The position numbers and the translations under genes are program-made. A DNA stretch of 64,000 bases from CAIVVT01 sp052145115 (GTDB lineage Bacteria; Acidobacteriota; Terriglobia; Bryobacterales; Bryobacteraceae): assembly GCA_052145115.1 (NCBI GenBank), contig JBKQPG010000046.1, forward strand, positions 7,535 through 71,534, read 5' to 3'. The number at the start of each line of letters is the position of its first letter. Positions within the stretch are counted from its first letter, which is position 1. Shown here piece by piece: positions 43,196 to 52,415 of the stretch. The notes under the pieces are model-generated. The model saw only the letters and a program-made list of their open reading frames with translations. It was not told the DNA's origin and searched no databases.

Positions 43196-43224
43196 AGCGT
43201 AATATGAACCCCTAACAAATGCAA
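43196..43224 (-). promoter_or_regulatory. Probable ilv operon promoter
   Basis: On the minus strand TTGCAT (43224-43219), 17-base spacer, TACGCT (43201-43196). Transcription would start about 43188-43189, at the leader ATG. Consensus match is moderate; position relative to the leader makes it plausible. Confidence 0.5.
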
Positions 43225-43356
43225 GGTCGATGTACTATAAAATCCGCTTATTCGATTACCGGATCTGTTCCTCCTCCATAAAGCGACGAATACCTCGCGC
43301 ACCCGCGCAACCGTTCTGGCGTATGGTGCAAACCGCATCCGTCAGCGTGGCGCAGG

Positions 43357-44190
43357 TCAGTCCTCAATGGTCATTTTCGGAGCGCGCTTCACTCCGCCGG
43401 GGCCACAGCGCTCCACCAACCGTGCGGCGATCTCATAGAATCCCTTGGCGTTAGGGTCGTCGGGCCCGAGCAGCGCCACCGGGCGGCCCGTGTCGCCGCC
43501 CACCCGCACCCGCGGATCCAGGGCCAGGCCACCGAGGAATGGCACGCTCATCGCTTGCGCTGTTCGCTCGCCGCCGCCCTGGCCGAAGACGTCGACCTTT
43601 TGCCCCGTCTGGGGAATCACGAGAAAGCTCATGTTTTCAATGATTCCCAGCAGCTCGACCTTCACCTGCTGGAACATCAGCACAGCCTTGCGCCCGTCCT
43701 CCAGCGCCACCTCCGACGGCGTCGTCACCACCACCGCGCCTGTGATCGGCGCGCTCTGGATCAAGCTCAGCGCCACGTCGCCGGTCCCCGGCGGGAGGTC
43801 GATCAGCAGGTAATCCAGCTCGCCCCAGTCCACCTGCCGGACGAACTGCTGCATCACGCTGTGCAGCATCGGCCCGCGCCAGATCAGCGGCTTGTCGCCG
43901 GGGTTGACGAACCCCATCGACATCAGCTTCACGCCGTACTGCTCCAGCGGGATGATGCGCCCCTCCACGGCGTAGGGCGTGTCGCGGATGCCCATCATCA
44001 GCGGCACGTTCGGCCCGTACACGTCGGCGTCCATCAGCCCCGTCTTGTGGCCCATCCGCGCCAGGGCGATGGCCAGGTTGACGGCGATTGTGGTCTTGCC
44101 GACTCCACCCTTGCCGGAACCGATCGTGATCAGGTTCTTGACGCCGTCGATCGGCAGCTTCGGGGGCTCCATCTGGGGAGGCGTGGACAT
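43357..44190 (-). CDS. mrp: Mrp/ApbC-type P-loop iron-sulphur carrier
   Basis: 277 residues. Deviant Walker A GSGKGGVGKTTIAVNLA near residue 25, MDADVYGPNVP, LIDLPPGTGDVAL, and switch region VTTPSEVALEDG. Such proteins bind and transfer Fe-S clusters. The usual CxxC near the C-terminus is not present in a clear form (only one Cys, CGPGG), which is somewhat unusual. It follows the large hydrolase by 7 bp. Confidence 0.9.
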   Translation of the reverse strand: MSTPPQMEPPKLPIDGVKNLITIGSGKGGVGKTTIAVNLAIALARMGHKTGLMDADVYGPNVPLMMGIRDTPYAVEGRIIPLEQYGVKLMSMGFVNPGDKPLIWRGPMLHSVMQQFVRQVDWGELDYLLIDLPPGTGDVALSLIQSAPITGAVVVTTPSEVALEDGRKAVLMFQQVKVELLGIIENMSFLVIPQTGQKVDVFGQGGGERTAQAMSVPFLGGLALDPRVRVGGDTGRPVALLGPDDPNAKGFYEIAARLVERCGPGGVKRAPKMTIED

Positions 44191-44197
44191 ACGAAGC

Positions 44198-46180
44198 TCA
44201 GTGTATCAGGGCGTCCCACAGCAGCCCGCAGCGCTCCAGGGCATAGCTGCGGTCGCGCTCCAGCAGGAAACGCTGCGCGATCAGCGAATCCACAACCGCC
44301 GCCGCGCGCCGCATATAGTCGGTGCGGTCCTCGTAGCGCTCTTCGATTGACACCCGGCTGTCCTTGGTGCGCTCGCGCTCCGCCCGGGTCTTCGGAAATG
44401 GGAAAAACGACCCCACGAAGGACACCATCTGGTCCGGCGCGCCGGTCCCCGGAGCGCGGAAATTCCACCCTGTGAACGTGCCCAGCGGGACCGCCACTTC
44501 GGGCAGCCGCACGCCGCCCAGATCGTTGCCGTCGGCGTCGGCCTGCGGCACCAGCAGCGGAAACGCGCCCTGCACCGCCGGCGGTTCCTGCGTCGCGTAG
44601 CCTTGGGATGCGAATTCCGGGCCATAATCCAGGCGCCGCACCAGCCGCGGATGCTTGGGCAGGCTTACGCCTGGAATGTGCGGGAATCGCACTTCGCTCT
44701 CGGGCGTCAGTTCGCCCTTGATCAATCGTGGCATCACCGACGGCGGCGGCAGCGTGTTGTCCACCACCCACAGCTCCAGCGCCCGCAGCAGCGCCCGCTG
44801 GAACGGCCGCTGGTCGGTCGGATTGCTTTCGTACCGTTCTCCAACTTTGGACAACGGCAGGCTGCGCGGGCCATGTTGCGCCCCGGTCAGAAAATAGACG
44901 CGCGTGTCCGAGTGCAAAGTGGCATCGGCGCGGCCATCCGGCTGGACGTGAATCAGCGCCGCGGCGCGACCCCAGTATTCGTACGATGTGTTGGTCAGGA
45001 ACAGCTTCGGCGCCACGCCCGCCGCCAGTGCGCGCTCCAGCAGTCCGTCCACCTTGCCGGTCACCGGATCCTTGTCCGGCAGGTCCGTAAATGGGAACAC
45101 GTCGGTCGGGTAAAAGACGTTTTGCCACGGATTCCCGTCGCGCGAGGCCTGCGCGTAACGATAGTTGAAACTCCCGCGGCCCGCGCCCGCCACGTCCGCC
45201 CAGACGCCGTCGAAAACCCGCCGTCCCTGCTCGTCGGCGTTGAACCCCTCATACAGAAAATGCCGCAGAAATCGCCCGCTCTGCGAAATGCCAAATCCAA
45301 TCGCGTGCTTCAGGTACCGGCTCTGCTCGTTCAGCAGCGCCACGTCGTCCCCGCCGCCGTGCTCCAGGTAGGTGACGAAATCGCGCACTGCGGCCAGTCC
45401 CAGCCCTGTCACCACCGGCGCCGCGCCCTGGTACACGAACTCGTACAATCGTCCCGGCTGGAAGCCCTCTGCCAGTTCCACTTCCGTTCCGTTGTCGGCC
45501 AGCTTCCACTTCTCTGCCGAGACCTCCTCCGCCGGCGCCTCGGCGCTGTCCCGCACCGATAACCGCAGCGCCTTGCCCACTGCGATCGGCTGATGGCCCC
45601 GGTCGCCCAGCGGCATGCGCGTCGTAGGACTGTCGGGGATGAACTCCGACCGCAGCAGGCCCGGAGCCGGGACGTCCTGGCGCAACGCGGCCGGCGCCAT
45701 GCGCAACACGCCCGGCCGGTTCGGCACGTCCCATTGCCAGCCCACCCAGACCAGCGTGTAGCCTTCCTCCAACAGCCATTTGTCGCCGAAATCCTCGTCC
45801 TTCGCCGGGTCCGGAATCCTGCGGCCGAAGCAGAACCGGTACAGCATCGACTTGCCGCCGCGGTTGGGCACTTCCATCAGAATGACGCCGTTGCCCTTCG
45901 CCGGGTCGCGCGGCTTCAGAACGTAGACCTCCGTGCTGAACTCCACCTTGCCGTCTTCGTTCGTCACCGCCCCGTCCAGATCGCGGATCGCCCGGTTCGC
46001 CGCCAGCTTCGGATCGAGGGTGAACCACGCCCGCGCCTGGATCTTCTCGTACGGACCGGACTTGCCGAACGCCCGGCCCTCCAGCACGTCGCTGCGCTCC
46101 TCGACGTGCACCGTCCTCACGGCCGCGATCAGCGTAGTCGCGGCGAGCAAACCAATTCCTAAAATGCGCAGTCGCTTCAT
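44198..46180 (-). CDS. Large exported alpha/beta-hydrolase (Abhydrolase_10-like)
   Basis: 660 residues with an N-terminal signal sequence (about 1-22, RILGIGLLAATTLIAAV). The nucleophile region is GFGISQSGRFLRHFLYEGFN and the surrounding sequence resembles large alpha/beta-hydrolase domain proteins of Acidobacteria and Proteobacteria whose substrates are unknown. The start at ATG 46180 gives a normal signal peptide; a longer reading does not. Downstream mrp is only 7 bp away. Confidence 0.8.
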   Translation of the reverse strand: MKRLRILGIGLLAATTLIAAVRTVHVEERSDVLEGRAFGKSGPYEKIQARAWFTLDPKLAANRAIRDLDGAVTNEDGKVEFSTEVYVLKPRDPAKGNGVILMEVPNRGGKSMLYRFCFGRRIPDPAKDEDFGDKWLLEEGYTLVWVGWQWDVPNRPGVLRMAPAALRQDVPAPGLLRSEFIPDSPTTRMPLGDRGHQPIAVGKALRLSVRDSAEAPAEEVSAEKWKLADNGTEVELAEGFQPGRLYEFVYQGAAPVVTGLGLAAVRDFVTYLEHGGGDDVALLNEQSRYLKHAIGFGISQSGRFLRHFLYEGFNADEQGRRVFDGVWADVAGAGRGSFNYRYAQASRDGNPWQNVFYPTDVFPFTDLPDKDPVTGKVDGLLERALAAGVAPKLFLTNTSYEYWGRAAALIHVQPDGRADATLHSDTRVYFLTGAQHGPRSLPLSKVGERYESNPTDQRPFQRALLRALELWVVDNTLPPPSVMPRLIKGELTPESEVRFPHIPGVSLPKHPRLVRRLDYGPEFASQGYATQEPPAVQGAFPLLVPQADADGNDLGGVRLPEVAVPLGTFTGWNFRAPGTGAPDQMVSFVGSFFPFPKTRAERERTKDSRVSIEERYEDRTDYMRRAAAVVDSLIAQRFLLERDRSYALERCGLLWDALIH

Positions 46181-46257
46181 GGCGCGTGCAACACTACCTA
46201 GATTACAACGCAGGCCGCATCCCGTCAGGCCTGCGCGGCCCACGCTCTCGAGGCTTT

Positions 46258-47346
46258 TCAGGCCAGCTTCAGGTTGGCCTCGGCCCTAAGCCCCAGGTCG
46301 TCCCACTCGCCCCGCTCGAACTTCGGCCAGGCCGCCGCGGCGATCATCGCCGCGTTGTCGGTCGAGAGCCCGGGCGAGGTAAACCACACCGGGCAGCCCA
46401 CGCGCGACACCGTCGCCGCGTGGCGTAATCCGGCGTTGCAGGCAACCCCGCCCGCGATCACCGCCGCCAGCGCCCCGATCTCCCGGGTCGCCTCCGCCAG
46501 CCGTTTCAGCAATTCGTCGATGACCAACTGCTGGAATGAGGCGATCGCGTCCAGGGTCGCCTGCGGCGTGACGCTGAGCCACTGCTCAACGCTCGGGCAT
46601 GGATGAATTTTAACAAGCGCCCGCCGGGCCACGATTTCGCCCTCCAGCTCCTTCGATTGTGCCCAGCGCAGCATCGCCGTCTTCACTCCGCTGAAGCTGA
46701 AATCGAGCGGGTTGCCCTTCATTTTAGCCCTCGTCAGCCGCAGTCCTTCGGCCTCTCCGAACGGGGCCAGCGCGTCCAGCACGGGCCCGCCGGGATATCC
46801 GAAACCCAATAGTTTCGCCACTTTATCGTAGGCTTCGCCGGCCGCGTCGTCGCGCGTTTTGCCCAGCAGCCGGTAGCGGTCCGCCGCACTCATCTGAAAC
46901 AGGTGGGTATGGCCCCCGCTGGCCACCAGCGCCACAACTGGGAAGCGTAGGGGCGCCCCGGCCACCCGCGCTTCCAGGAGCACCGCCTGAATGTGTCCTT
47001 CGATGTGGTTTACCCCAATTAGCGGGATTCCACGTACAATACTAATAGACTTCGCATAGGTCAGACCGACCAGGAGCGAGCCGACCAAGCCGGGGCCGAC
47101 GGTAGCGGCCACTGCGCAAATCGAATCCCATCCGACGCCGGCCCGGACCAGCGATTCGCGCACGACCGGGACAATCGCCCGCAGGTGTTCACGAGAGGCG
47201 AGCTCCGGGACGACGCCGCCATACTTGGCGTGCGTATCAATTTGTGAAGCTACGGCACTGGAGAGGATAACGCTGTGCTCGGTGACGATAGCCGCTGCGG
47301 TTTCGTCACATGAGGTTTCCAGTCCGAGAATGCACTTGGCTGGCAT
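46258..47346 (-). CDS. tsaD: tRNA threonylcarbamoyladenosine transferase subunit TsaD
   Basis: 362 residues, ASKHA fold. LGLETSCDETAAAIV at the N-terminus, metal-binding His114 and His118 in NHIEGH, SGGHTHLF, and the C-terminal GGVACNAGLR. Forms part of the essential t6A37 modification enzyme. ATG at 47346 puts the family N-terminus at residue 5. Divergent from queA with a 39-bp gap. Confidence 0.95.
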   Translation of the reverse strand: MPAKCILGLETSCDETAAAIVTEHSVILSSAVASQIDTHAKYGGVVPELASREHLRAIVPVVRESLVRAGVGWDSICAVAATVGPGLVGSLLVGLTYAKSISIVRGIPLIGVNHIEGHIQAVLLEARVAGAPLRFPVVALVASGGHTHLFQMSAADRYRLLGKTRDDAAGEAYDKVAKLLGFGYPGGPVLDALAPFGEAEGLRLTRAKMKGNPLDFSFSGVKTAMLRWAQSKELEGEIVARRALVKIHPCPSVEQWLSVTPQATLDAIASFQQLVIDELLKRLAEATREIGALAAVIAGGVACNAGLRHAATVSRVGCPVWFTSPGLSTDNAAMIAAAAWPKFERGEWDDLGLRAEANLKLA

Positions 47347-47385
47347 CGGGGGCCATGAAGAAAGCAGTTTACGAGAGACGGGTGA

Positions 47386-48405
47386 ATGCAGCTCTCTGAT
47401 TTTGATTATGATCTTCCGGGCGACCTGGTCGCCCAGGAACCCTTGGCCGACCGCGACGCATCCCGCATGCTCGTGATCGACCGCGCCTCGAAATCCTGGT
47501 CGGATCGCCTGTTCCGCGACCTGCCATCGTACCTGCGCCCCGGCGATGCCGTGGTGATCAACGATTCCAAGGTCTTTCCCTCGCGCCTGTTCGGCCGCAA
47601 GCCGGGCTACGCCCGCGAGGTCGAGATCTTCCTCGTCCGCCCGCTCGATGCCGCGCGGCGCTACTGGAGCGCCCTGGTGCGGCCCGGCCGCCACCTGCAC
47701 TCCGGGGCCCATGTCGACATTACCCCCACTCTGAGCGCCGAGATCCTCGAGACCGGCATCCGCGGCGAGCGCCGGGTACGCCTGGAATGGAAGGGCGACC
47801 TGGACGAGCAGCTCCAGCAAATCGGCCACGTCCCCCTGCCCCCTTACATCCACCGGCCCGATGTCCCGGCCGACCGCGACAGGTACCAGACCGTTTACGC
47901 CGAAAAATCGGGCTCCGTCGCCGCCCCGACCGCCGGGCTGCATTTCACGCCCGCGGTGATGGATGCCTGCCGCGCCGCCGGCGCCGAATTCGCGCGCCTG
48001 ACGCTGCATGTCGGCCTGGGCACCTTCCAGCCGCTGATCAGCGATACCGTCGAGGACAACCATCTGCACCAGGAAAGCTGGGAGATTCCTCCGCCGGCCG
48101 CGGAGATCCTGCAACGGGCTGAGCGCCGCCTGGCCGTCGGCACCACCAGCGTCCGCACGCTGGAGACGGCCATCCGCAACGGCGGCCTGCGGCCGGCGAG
48201 CGGAGAGACGGACCTGTTCATCTATCCCGGCTTCGAGTTCCAGGCCACGGATGTCCTGCTGACCAACTTCCACCTGCCCAAGACGAGCCTGCTAGTGCTG
48301 GTCTGCGCCTTCGCCGGGCGCGAACTCATTTTGGACGCTTACCGCTACGCATCGAAGGAGCGCTATCGCTTCTTCAGCTATGGCGACTGCATGCTGATCC
48401 TCTGA
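47386..48405 (+). CDS. queA: tRNA preQ1(34) S-adenosylmethionine ribosyltransferase-isomerase
   Basis: 339 residues; a late step of queuosine synthesis. DFDYDLPGDLVAQEPLADRD, VINDSKVFPSRLFG, GSVAAPTAGLHFT and TNFHLPKTSLLVLV are all diagnostic. No other queuosine gene is in the window. The divergent promoter region with tsaD is very short. Confidence 0.96.
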   Translation: MQLSDFDYDLPGDLVAQEPLADRDASRMLVIDRASKSWSDRLFRDLPSYLRPGDAVVINDSKVFPSRLFGRKPGYAREVEIFLVRPLDAARRYWSALVRPGRHLHSGAHVDITPTLSAEILETGIRGERRVRLEWKGDLDEQLQQIGHVPLPPYIHRPDVPADRDRYQTVYAEKSGSVAAPTAGLHFTPAVMDACRAAGAEFARLTLHVGLGTFQPLISDTVEDNHLHQESWEIPPPAAEILQRAERRLAVGTTSVRTLETAIRNGGLRPASGETDLFIYPGFEFQATDVLLTNFHLPKTSLLVLVCAFAGRELILDAYRYASKERYRFFSYGDCMLIL

Positions 48406-48608
48406 TGCTCGCCCGGCGTTAACGGGCTGCCGGCCGGCCCTCCGCGGCCAGCGTCCGGGCGTGATCAATGCCGTACAGCGCGGTCGGCTCCCGCCGCCTG
48501 TTTCGGCTGCCCTTCTGTTACAGCCTGCTATACTGGTCAATACTGCCGGAGCAGTTGTGTGTCCCTCCAGCACTCCTTCGGGAAGGTTGGGCTCGCACCC
48601 TCACTCAA

Positions 48609-49973
48609 ATGTTTGATTCATTGAGCGATAAGCTGCAGCGGGTTTTCAAGAATCTGCGTGGCGAAGGGAAATTGACGGCCGCCAATATGGAGGCCGCCCT
48701 CAAGGAGATCCGCGTGGCGCTCCTCGAGGCGGACGTCCATTTCAAGGTCGTGAAGGCGTTTATCGAGGCTGTCAGACAGAAGGCCATGGGACAGGAGGTG
48801 CTGAGCGCCTTCAATCCCTCCCAGCAGGTCGTCAAGATCGTCCACGATGAGCTGATCGCCGTTCTGGGCCAGCACGCCAGCCGCCTTCGGACCGCCAATA
48901 CGCCGCCCACCGTCATGCTGATCGTCGGGCTGCAGGGTTCGGGCAAGACCACCTCCACGGCCAAGCTGGCGCGCTACCTGTCGCACAACGGCCACCGCCC
49001 GATGGTCGTCTCGGTGGACGTCTACCGCCCGGCCGCGCGGGAGCAGCTGGCCGTCGTGGCCAAAGGCGTGGACGTGCCGAACTGGGTCGGCGAGGCCGGA
49101 CAGACTCCACTCGAGCTGGCCAAGGGCGCCCGGCGCGAAGCCGAGCTGAGCGGACGCGACGTGGTGCTGGTCGACACCGCCGGCCGGCTGCACATCGACG
49201 ACGAGTTGATGGTCGAACTGGAGCAGCTGAAGGCCGCTCTCAACCCTACCGAGCTGTTGTTCGTGGCCGATGCGATGACCGGCCAGGACGCGGTCAGGAG
49301 CGCCGAGGAGTTTCATCACCGGCTGGGCATTACGGGCGTGATTCTCACGAAAATGGACGGCGATGCCCGCGGCGGCGCGGCGCTGTCGATCCGCCACATC
49401 ACCGGCCAGCCGCTCAAATTTGTCGGAACGGGCGAAAGGAGCGACGCCTTCGAGCCCTTCCATCCCGATCGCGTGGCTTCGCGGATCCTGGGGATGGGCG
49501 ACGTGCTGAGCCTCATCGAAAAGGTCGGGCAGGCCGTCGACACCAAACAGGCCGAGGCGATACAGCGCAAGCTGATCGAGGACGAGTTCACGCTGGCCGA
49601 CTTCCGCGACCAGTTGAAGCAGATCAGCAAGCTGGGGCCGCTGGAATCGCTGCTCGGGATGGTGCCCGGGCTGGGCGCGTTGAAAGAGCTGAAAAACGCC
49701 AAGGTGGATCCGAAGGAGATCTCGCGCACGGTCGCCATCATCGACTCGATGACGCCCCGGGAGCGCGCCAACCACATGATCATCAACGGCGCGCGCCGCC
49801 GCCGCATCGCCCGCGGCAGCGGGACCACCGTGACCGACGTGAATAACCTGCTGAAGCAGTACGCGCAGGCGCGCAAAATGATGAAATCGATGTCCGGCGG
49901 ATTGCTGGGCGGGAAGATGGGCAAGTTTAAGATGCCGTTTCCGGGCGACCTCCGCGGCCTGTTGGGGCGCTGA
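48609..49973 (+). CDS. ffh: Signal recognition particle GTPase
   Basis: 454 residues. N domain (1-95), G domain with GLQGSGKTT (107-115), DVYRPAAREQL, DTAGRLHID and TKMDGDARGGAAL, and a Met-rich M domain from about 300 (TPRERANHMI, KMMKSMSGG) that binds SRP RNA and signal sequences. The ATG at 48609 matches the universal start (MFDSLSDKLQ). Upstream, CTGTTACAGCCTGCTATACT may contain a -10 box. Confidence 0.96.
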   Translation: MFDSLSDKLQRVFKNLRGEGKLTAANMEAALKEIRVALLEADVHFKVVKAFIEAVRQKAMGQEVLSAFNPSQQVVKIVHDELIAVLGQHASRLRTANTPPTVMLIVGLQGSGKTTSTAKLARYLSHNGHRPMVVSVDVYRPAAREQLAVVAKGVDVPNWVGEAGQTPLELAKGARREAELSGRDVVLVDTAGRLHIDDELMVELEQLKAALNPTELLFVADAMTGQDAVRSAEEFHHRLGITGVILTKMDGDARGGAALSIRHITGQPLKFVGTGERSDAFEPFHPDRVASRILGMGDVLSLIEKVGQAVDTKQAEAIQRKLIEDEFTLADFRDQLKQISKLGPLESLLGMVPGLGALKELKNAKVDPKEISRTVAIIDSMTPRERANHMIINGARRRRIARGSGTTVTDVNNLLKQYAQARKMMKSMSGGLLGGKMGKFKMPFPGDLRGLLGR

Positions 49974-50028
49974 GCCGGATGGCATTGAAGGGCTATTGGA
50001 AACGCTGAGTGAGCAGAGAAGAAAAACG

Positions 50029-50286
50029 ATGCTGATGATCCGACTGGCGCGTTTCGGCGCCAAGAAAAAGCCGACCTACCGTGTGGTGGTGATCGATAAG
50101 GAACGCGCGCGCGACAGCCGCGCATTGGAAGTCGTGGGGCACTACAGACCGTGCTCCGAACCGGCCGCTGCCGACCTGGATTACGCGCGCATAGAGCACT
50201 GGACCAAACAGGGCGCGCGCCAGTCGGCCACGGTAGCGCGACTGCTGAAGCAGTTTCCCGCTCCGGTCGAACAGAGCGTGGCCTGA
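50029..50286 (+). CDS. rpsP: 30S ribosomal protein S16
   Basis: 85 residues: IRLARFGAKKKPTYRVVV, then RDSRALEVVGHYRP, typical for S16. Two close ATGs (50029 and 50035) could start it; the first has a purine-rich stretch about 10 bases upstream. Fixed bacterial order ffh-rpsP-khpA-rimM-trmD-rplS. Confidence 0.95.
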   Translation: MLMIRLARFGAKKKPTYRVVVIDKERARDSRALEVVGHYRPCSEPAAADLDYARIEHWTKQGARQSATVARLLKQFPAPVEQSVA

Positions 50287-50364
50287 GCCTGCCGCCGGGC
50301 GGCGCGGGCGCGTTCCCGGCGGGCGGTTGGAAGACGGCCGGCGCAGGCCGGGGAGGTGCGGCAG

Positions 50365-50604
50365 ATGACCGAAGTGAAGGTTCTGATCGAGGAGATCGCG
50401 CGGGCGCTGGTGGATGTCCCCGACGACGTCGTGGTCCGCGAGTTGAAGGGTGAACAGGCGACGGTGTACGAGCTGAAGGTCGCCGCCGACGACATCGGCA
50501 AGGTGATCGGCAAGCAGGGGCGCACGGCGCGTTCGATGCGTACGCTGCTGGTCGCCGTGGGCGCCAAGCTGAACCGTCGCTTCTCGCTCGAGATCGTCGA
50601 ATAA
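50365..50604 (+). CDS. khpA: KH-domain RNA-binding protein KhpA
   Basis: 79 residues. The KH motif IGKVIGKQGRTARSMRTLL is clear. GGGGAGG lies 8 bases before the ATG. KhpA binds RNA with KhpB in other bacteria and is typically encoded between rpsP and rimM, as here. Confidence 0.92.
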   Translation: MTEVKVLIEEIARALVDVPDDVVVRELKGEQATVYELKVAADDIGKVIGKQGRTARSMRTLLVAVGAKLNRRFSLEIVE

Positions 50605-50630
50605 CGCGCCCCGGCGGCGGGAGAGGTCTC

Positions 50631-51278
50631 ATGACGGCCGTGGACGATGACGCCGGCGCGTGGCTCGAGATTGCCCGGTTGGGCCGCGTGCGCGGCCTGA
50701 GGGGTGAGCTCTTCGCTGCCGGTTCTCAGCCGCCCGAGTGGTACACGGCGCTGGCCGGGGTGCGAATCAAGCTGGCCGGCGGAGGCTGGTTCGGGGCGCA
50801 GCCCGAGCAAGACGCGGCCGAGGTGAGAATCTCCGCGGCGCGCTTGTATTCGGGTCGCCTGGCATTGTGTTTTGCGGGGATTGACTCGGCCGAAGCCGCC
50901 GCGCCGCTGGTGAATGCGACGGTCTTTGTGAGCCGCGGTGCCCGGCCGCCCGCGCCTGCGGGCGAGATCTGGCTGTCCGACCTGGTGGGCTGGCGGGTGG
51001 AAGAGGCTCGCAGCGGCCGGGAGATCGGCCGCGTGACCGGATGGCAGGAGTTTGACAGCCCCTTCGTGACCTTGGAAGTGACTCCAGGCGGGGGCGGGGA
51101 TGCGCTGTTGGTGCCTTACGTCAAGGCCATCTGCGTCGAGGTGGATCCGGCCGCGCGGCGCATCCGCATCGACCCGCCGGAGGGTCTGCTGGATTTGAAC
51201 GCCAGGCCGGCGAAAGATGGTCCGGCTGGTGATCGTCAGCGCGGAGGAGTTGGGGAAGCCCCGGCGGAGCGGGAATGA
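50631..51278 (+). CDS. rimM: Ribosome maturation factor RimM
   Basis: 215 residues. N-terminal RimM fold (ARLGRVRGLRGELF) and C-terminal PRC-barrel (LVGWRVEEARSGREIGRVTG, LLVPYVKAICVEVDP). Binds S19 and helps 30S maturation. A Gly/Ala/Glu-rich tail extends beyond the PRC barrel and overlaps trmD by 4 bp. Confidence 0.9.
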   Translation: MTAVDDDAGAWLEIARLGRVRGLRGELFAAGSQPPEWYTALAGVRIKLAGGGWFGAQPEQDAAEVRISAARLYSGRLALCFAGIDSAEAAAPLVNATVFVSRGARPPAPAGEIWLSDLVGWRVEEARSGREIGRVTGWQEFDSPFVTLEVTPGGGGDALLVPYVKAICVEVDPAARRIRIDPPEGLLDLNARPAKDGPAGDRQRGGVGEAPAERE

Positions 51279-52063
51279 AGTTTCACCTGCTCACGATTTT
51301 TCCGGAGTTTTTCCGCGGCCCGTTTGAACACGGCGTGGTGGCCCGGGGTGTGGCGGCAGGGCTGGTGGAGATCCGGATCCACAACCTGCGCGACTGGACT
51401 TCGGACTTCCACAAGACTGTGGACGACCGGCCGTTCGGTGGCGGGGAAGGGATGGTGCTGAAGCCGCAGCCATTGTTCGAAGCGGTGGAAGCCATCCTGC
51501 CGCAACGCGACCCGGCGCGGCAGCGGGTGATCCTGCTTTCGGCGCACGGTCCGCTGTTCGATCAGCGCGCCGCCCGGCGGCTGCTAGAGTTGAAAGAGGT
51601 GCTGCTGATCTGCGGCCGCTATGAAGGCGTGGATGAGCGGGTCGGCGAGCATCTGGCCGACGAGGAGATCTCGATCGGCAATTACGTTTTGAGCGGCGGA
51701 GAATTGGGCGCCGCCGTGGTGGTGGATGCCGTCTCCCGGCTGGTGCCGGGCGTGCTCGGCAACCAGGACTCCGCGCTTCACGAATCGTTCAGCGATGGCG
51801 GCGAAGACGGCGAGTGGGTTCTGGATTGTCCCCACTACACGCGGCCCGCGGTTTTTCGCGGCTGGAGCGTGCCGGAGGTGCTGCTGAGCGGTCACCACGA
51901 GGAGATCCGCAAGTGGCGCTGTCGGGCGGCGCTCGAGAAAATGAGCCGGCTGCGTCCGGATCTGCGGGCCGCCGGCGCCGCGGATCGCGAGGCCGGAGAG
52001 TTGAATGGGAAAGGAACGGAATTAAGCCATGATCAGCCCCTATCTGCAGAAGATCCTGAATAA
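51275..52063 (+). CDS. trmD: tRNA (guanine37-N1)-methyltransferase
   Basis: 262 residues, SPOUT fold with trefoil knot: FHLLTIFPEFF, PFGGGEGMVL, CGRYEGVDERV and ISIGNYVLSGGE. Makes m1G37 to prevent frameshifting. The C-terminal 30 residues are not conserved and overlap the start of rplS by 35 bp in another frame, more than the usual few bases. Confidence 0.94.
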   Translation: MKFHLLTIFPEFFRGPFEHGVVARGVAAGLVEIRIHNLRDWTSDFHKTVDDRPFGGGEGMVLKPQPLFEAVEAILPQRDPARQRVILLSAHGPLFDQRAARRLLELKEVLLICGRYEGVDERVGEHLADEEISIGNYVLSGGELGAAVVVDAVSRLVPGVLGNQDSALHESFSDGGEDGEWVLDCPHYTRPAVFRGWSVPEVLLSGHHEEIRKWRCRAALEKMSRLRPDLRAAGAADREAGELNGKGTELSHDQPLSAEDPE

Positions 52064-52382
52064 GAACAAGCGCACCGACCTTCCGGAGTTCCGGATTGGC
52101 GACACCATCCGCGTCCACGTGAAGATCAAGGAAGGCGACAAGGAACGCCTGCAGGCCTTCGAGGGCGCCGTGATCTGCCGCAACAACACCGGCATGGGCG
52201 AGACCATCACCGTCCGCAAAACCAGCTTCGGCACCGGCGTCGAGCGCATCTTCCCGCTGCACGCGCCGGTGATCGACCACATCGACATCGTGCGCACCGG
52301 CCGCGTGCGCCGTGCCAAGCTATACTACCTGCGCGGCCTCAAGGGCAAATCGGCGCGCCTGCGCGAGCGCGAGCGCGAATAG
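52029..52382 (+). CDS. rplS: 50S ribosomal protein L19
   Basis: 117 residues: PEFRIGDTIRVHVKIKEGDK, FEGAVICRNN, TVRKTSFGTGVERIFPLH and RAKLYYLRGLKGKSARL. Typical L19. Its first 35 bases lie inside trmD; a GGAACGGA stretch precedes the ATG. Confidence 0.96.
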   Translation: MISPYLQKILNKNKRTDLPEFRIGDTIRVHVKIKEGDKERLQAFEGAVICRNNTGMGETITVRKTSFGTGVERIFPLHAPVIDHIDIVRTGRVRRAKLYYLRGLKGKSARLRERERE

Positions 52383-52415
52383 GCCGCTCCAGCGGGCCCG
52401 TTTCCAGGAGCGGCC
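52382..52415 (+). terminator. Hairpin after rplS
   Basis: GGCCGCTCC and GGAGCGGCC form a 9-bp stem around a 16-base loop directly at the rplS stop codon. No T-run follows. Candidate terminator or 3' protecting structure. Confidence 0.45.

Noticed and set aside
46200..48273. 671-residue reading that extends tsaD upstream
   Set aside because: The N-terminal 300 residues run antisense to queA; TsaD begins at 47346.
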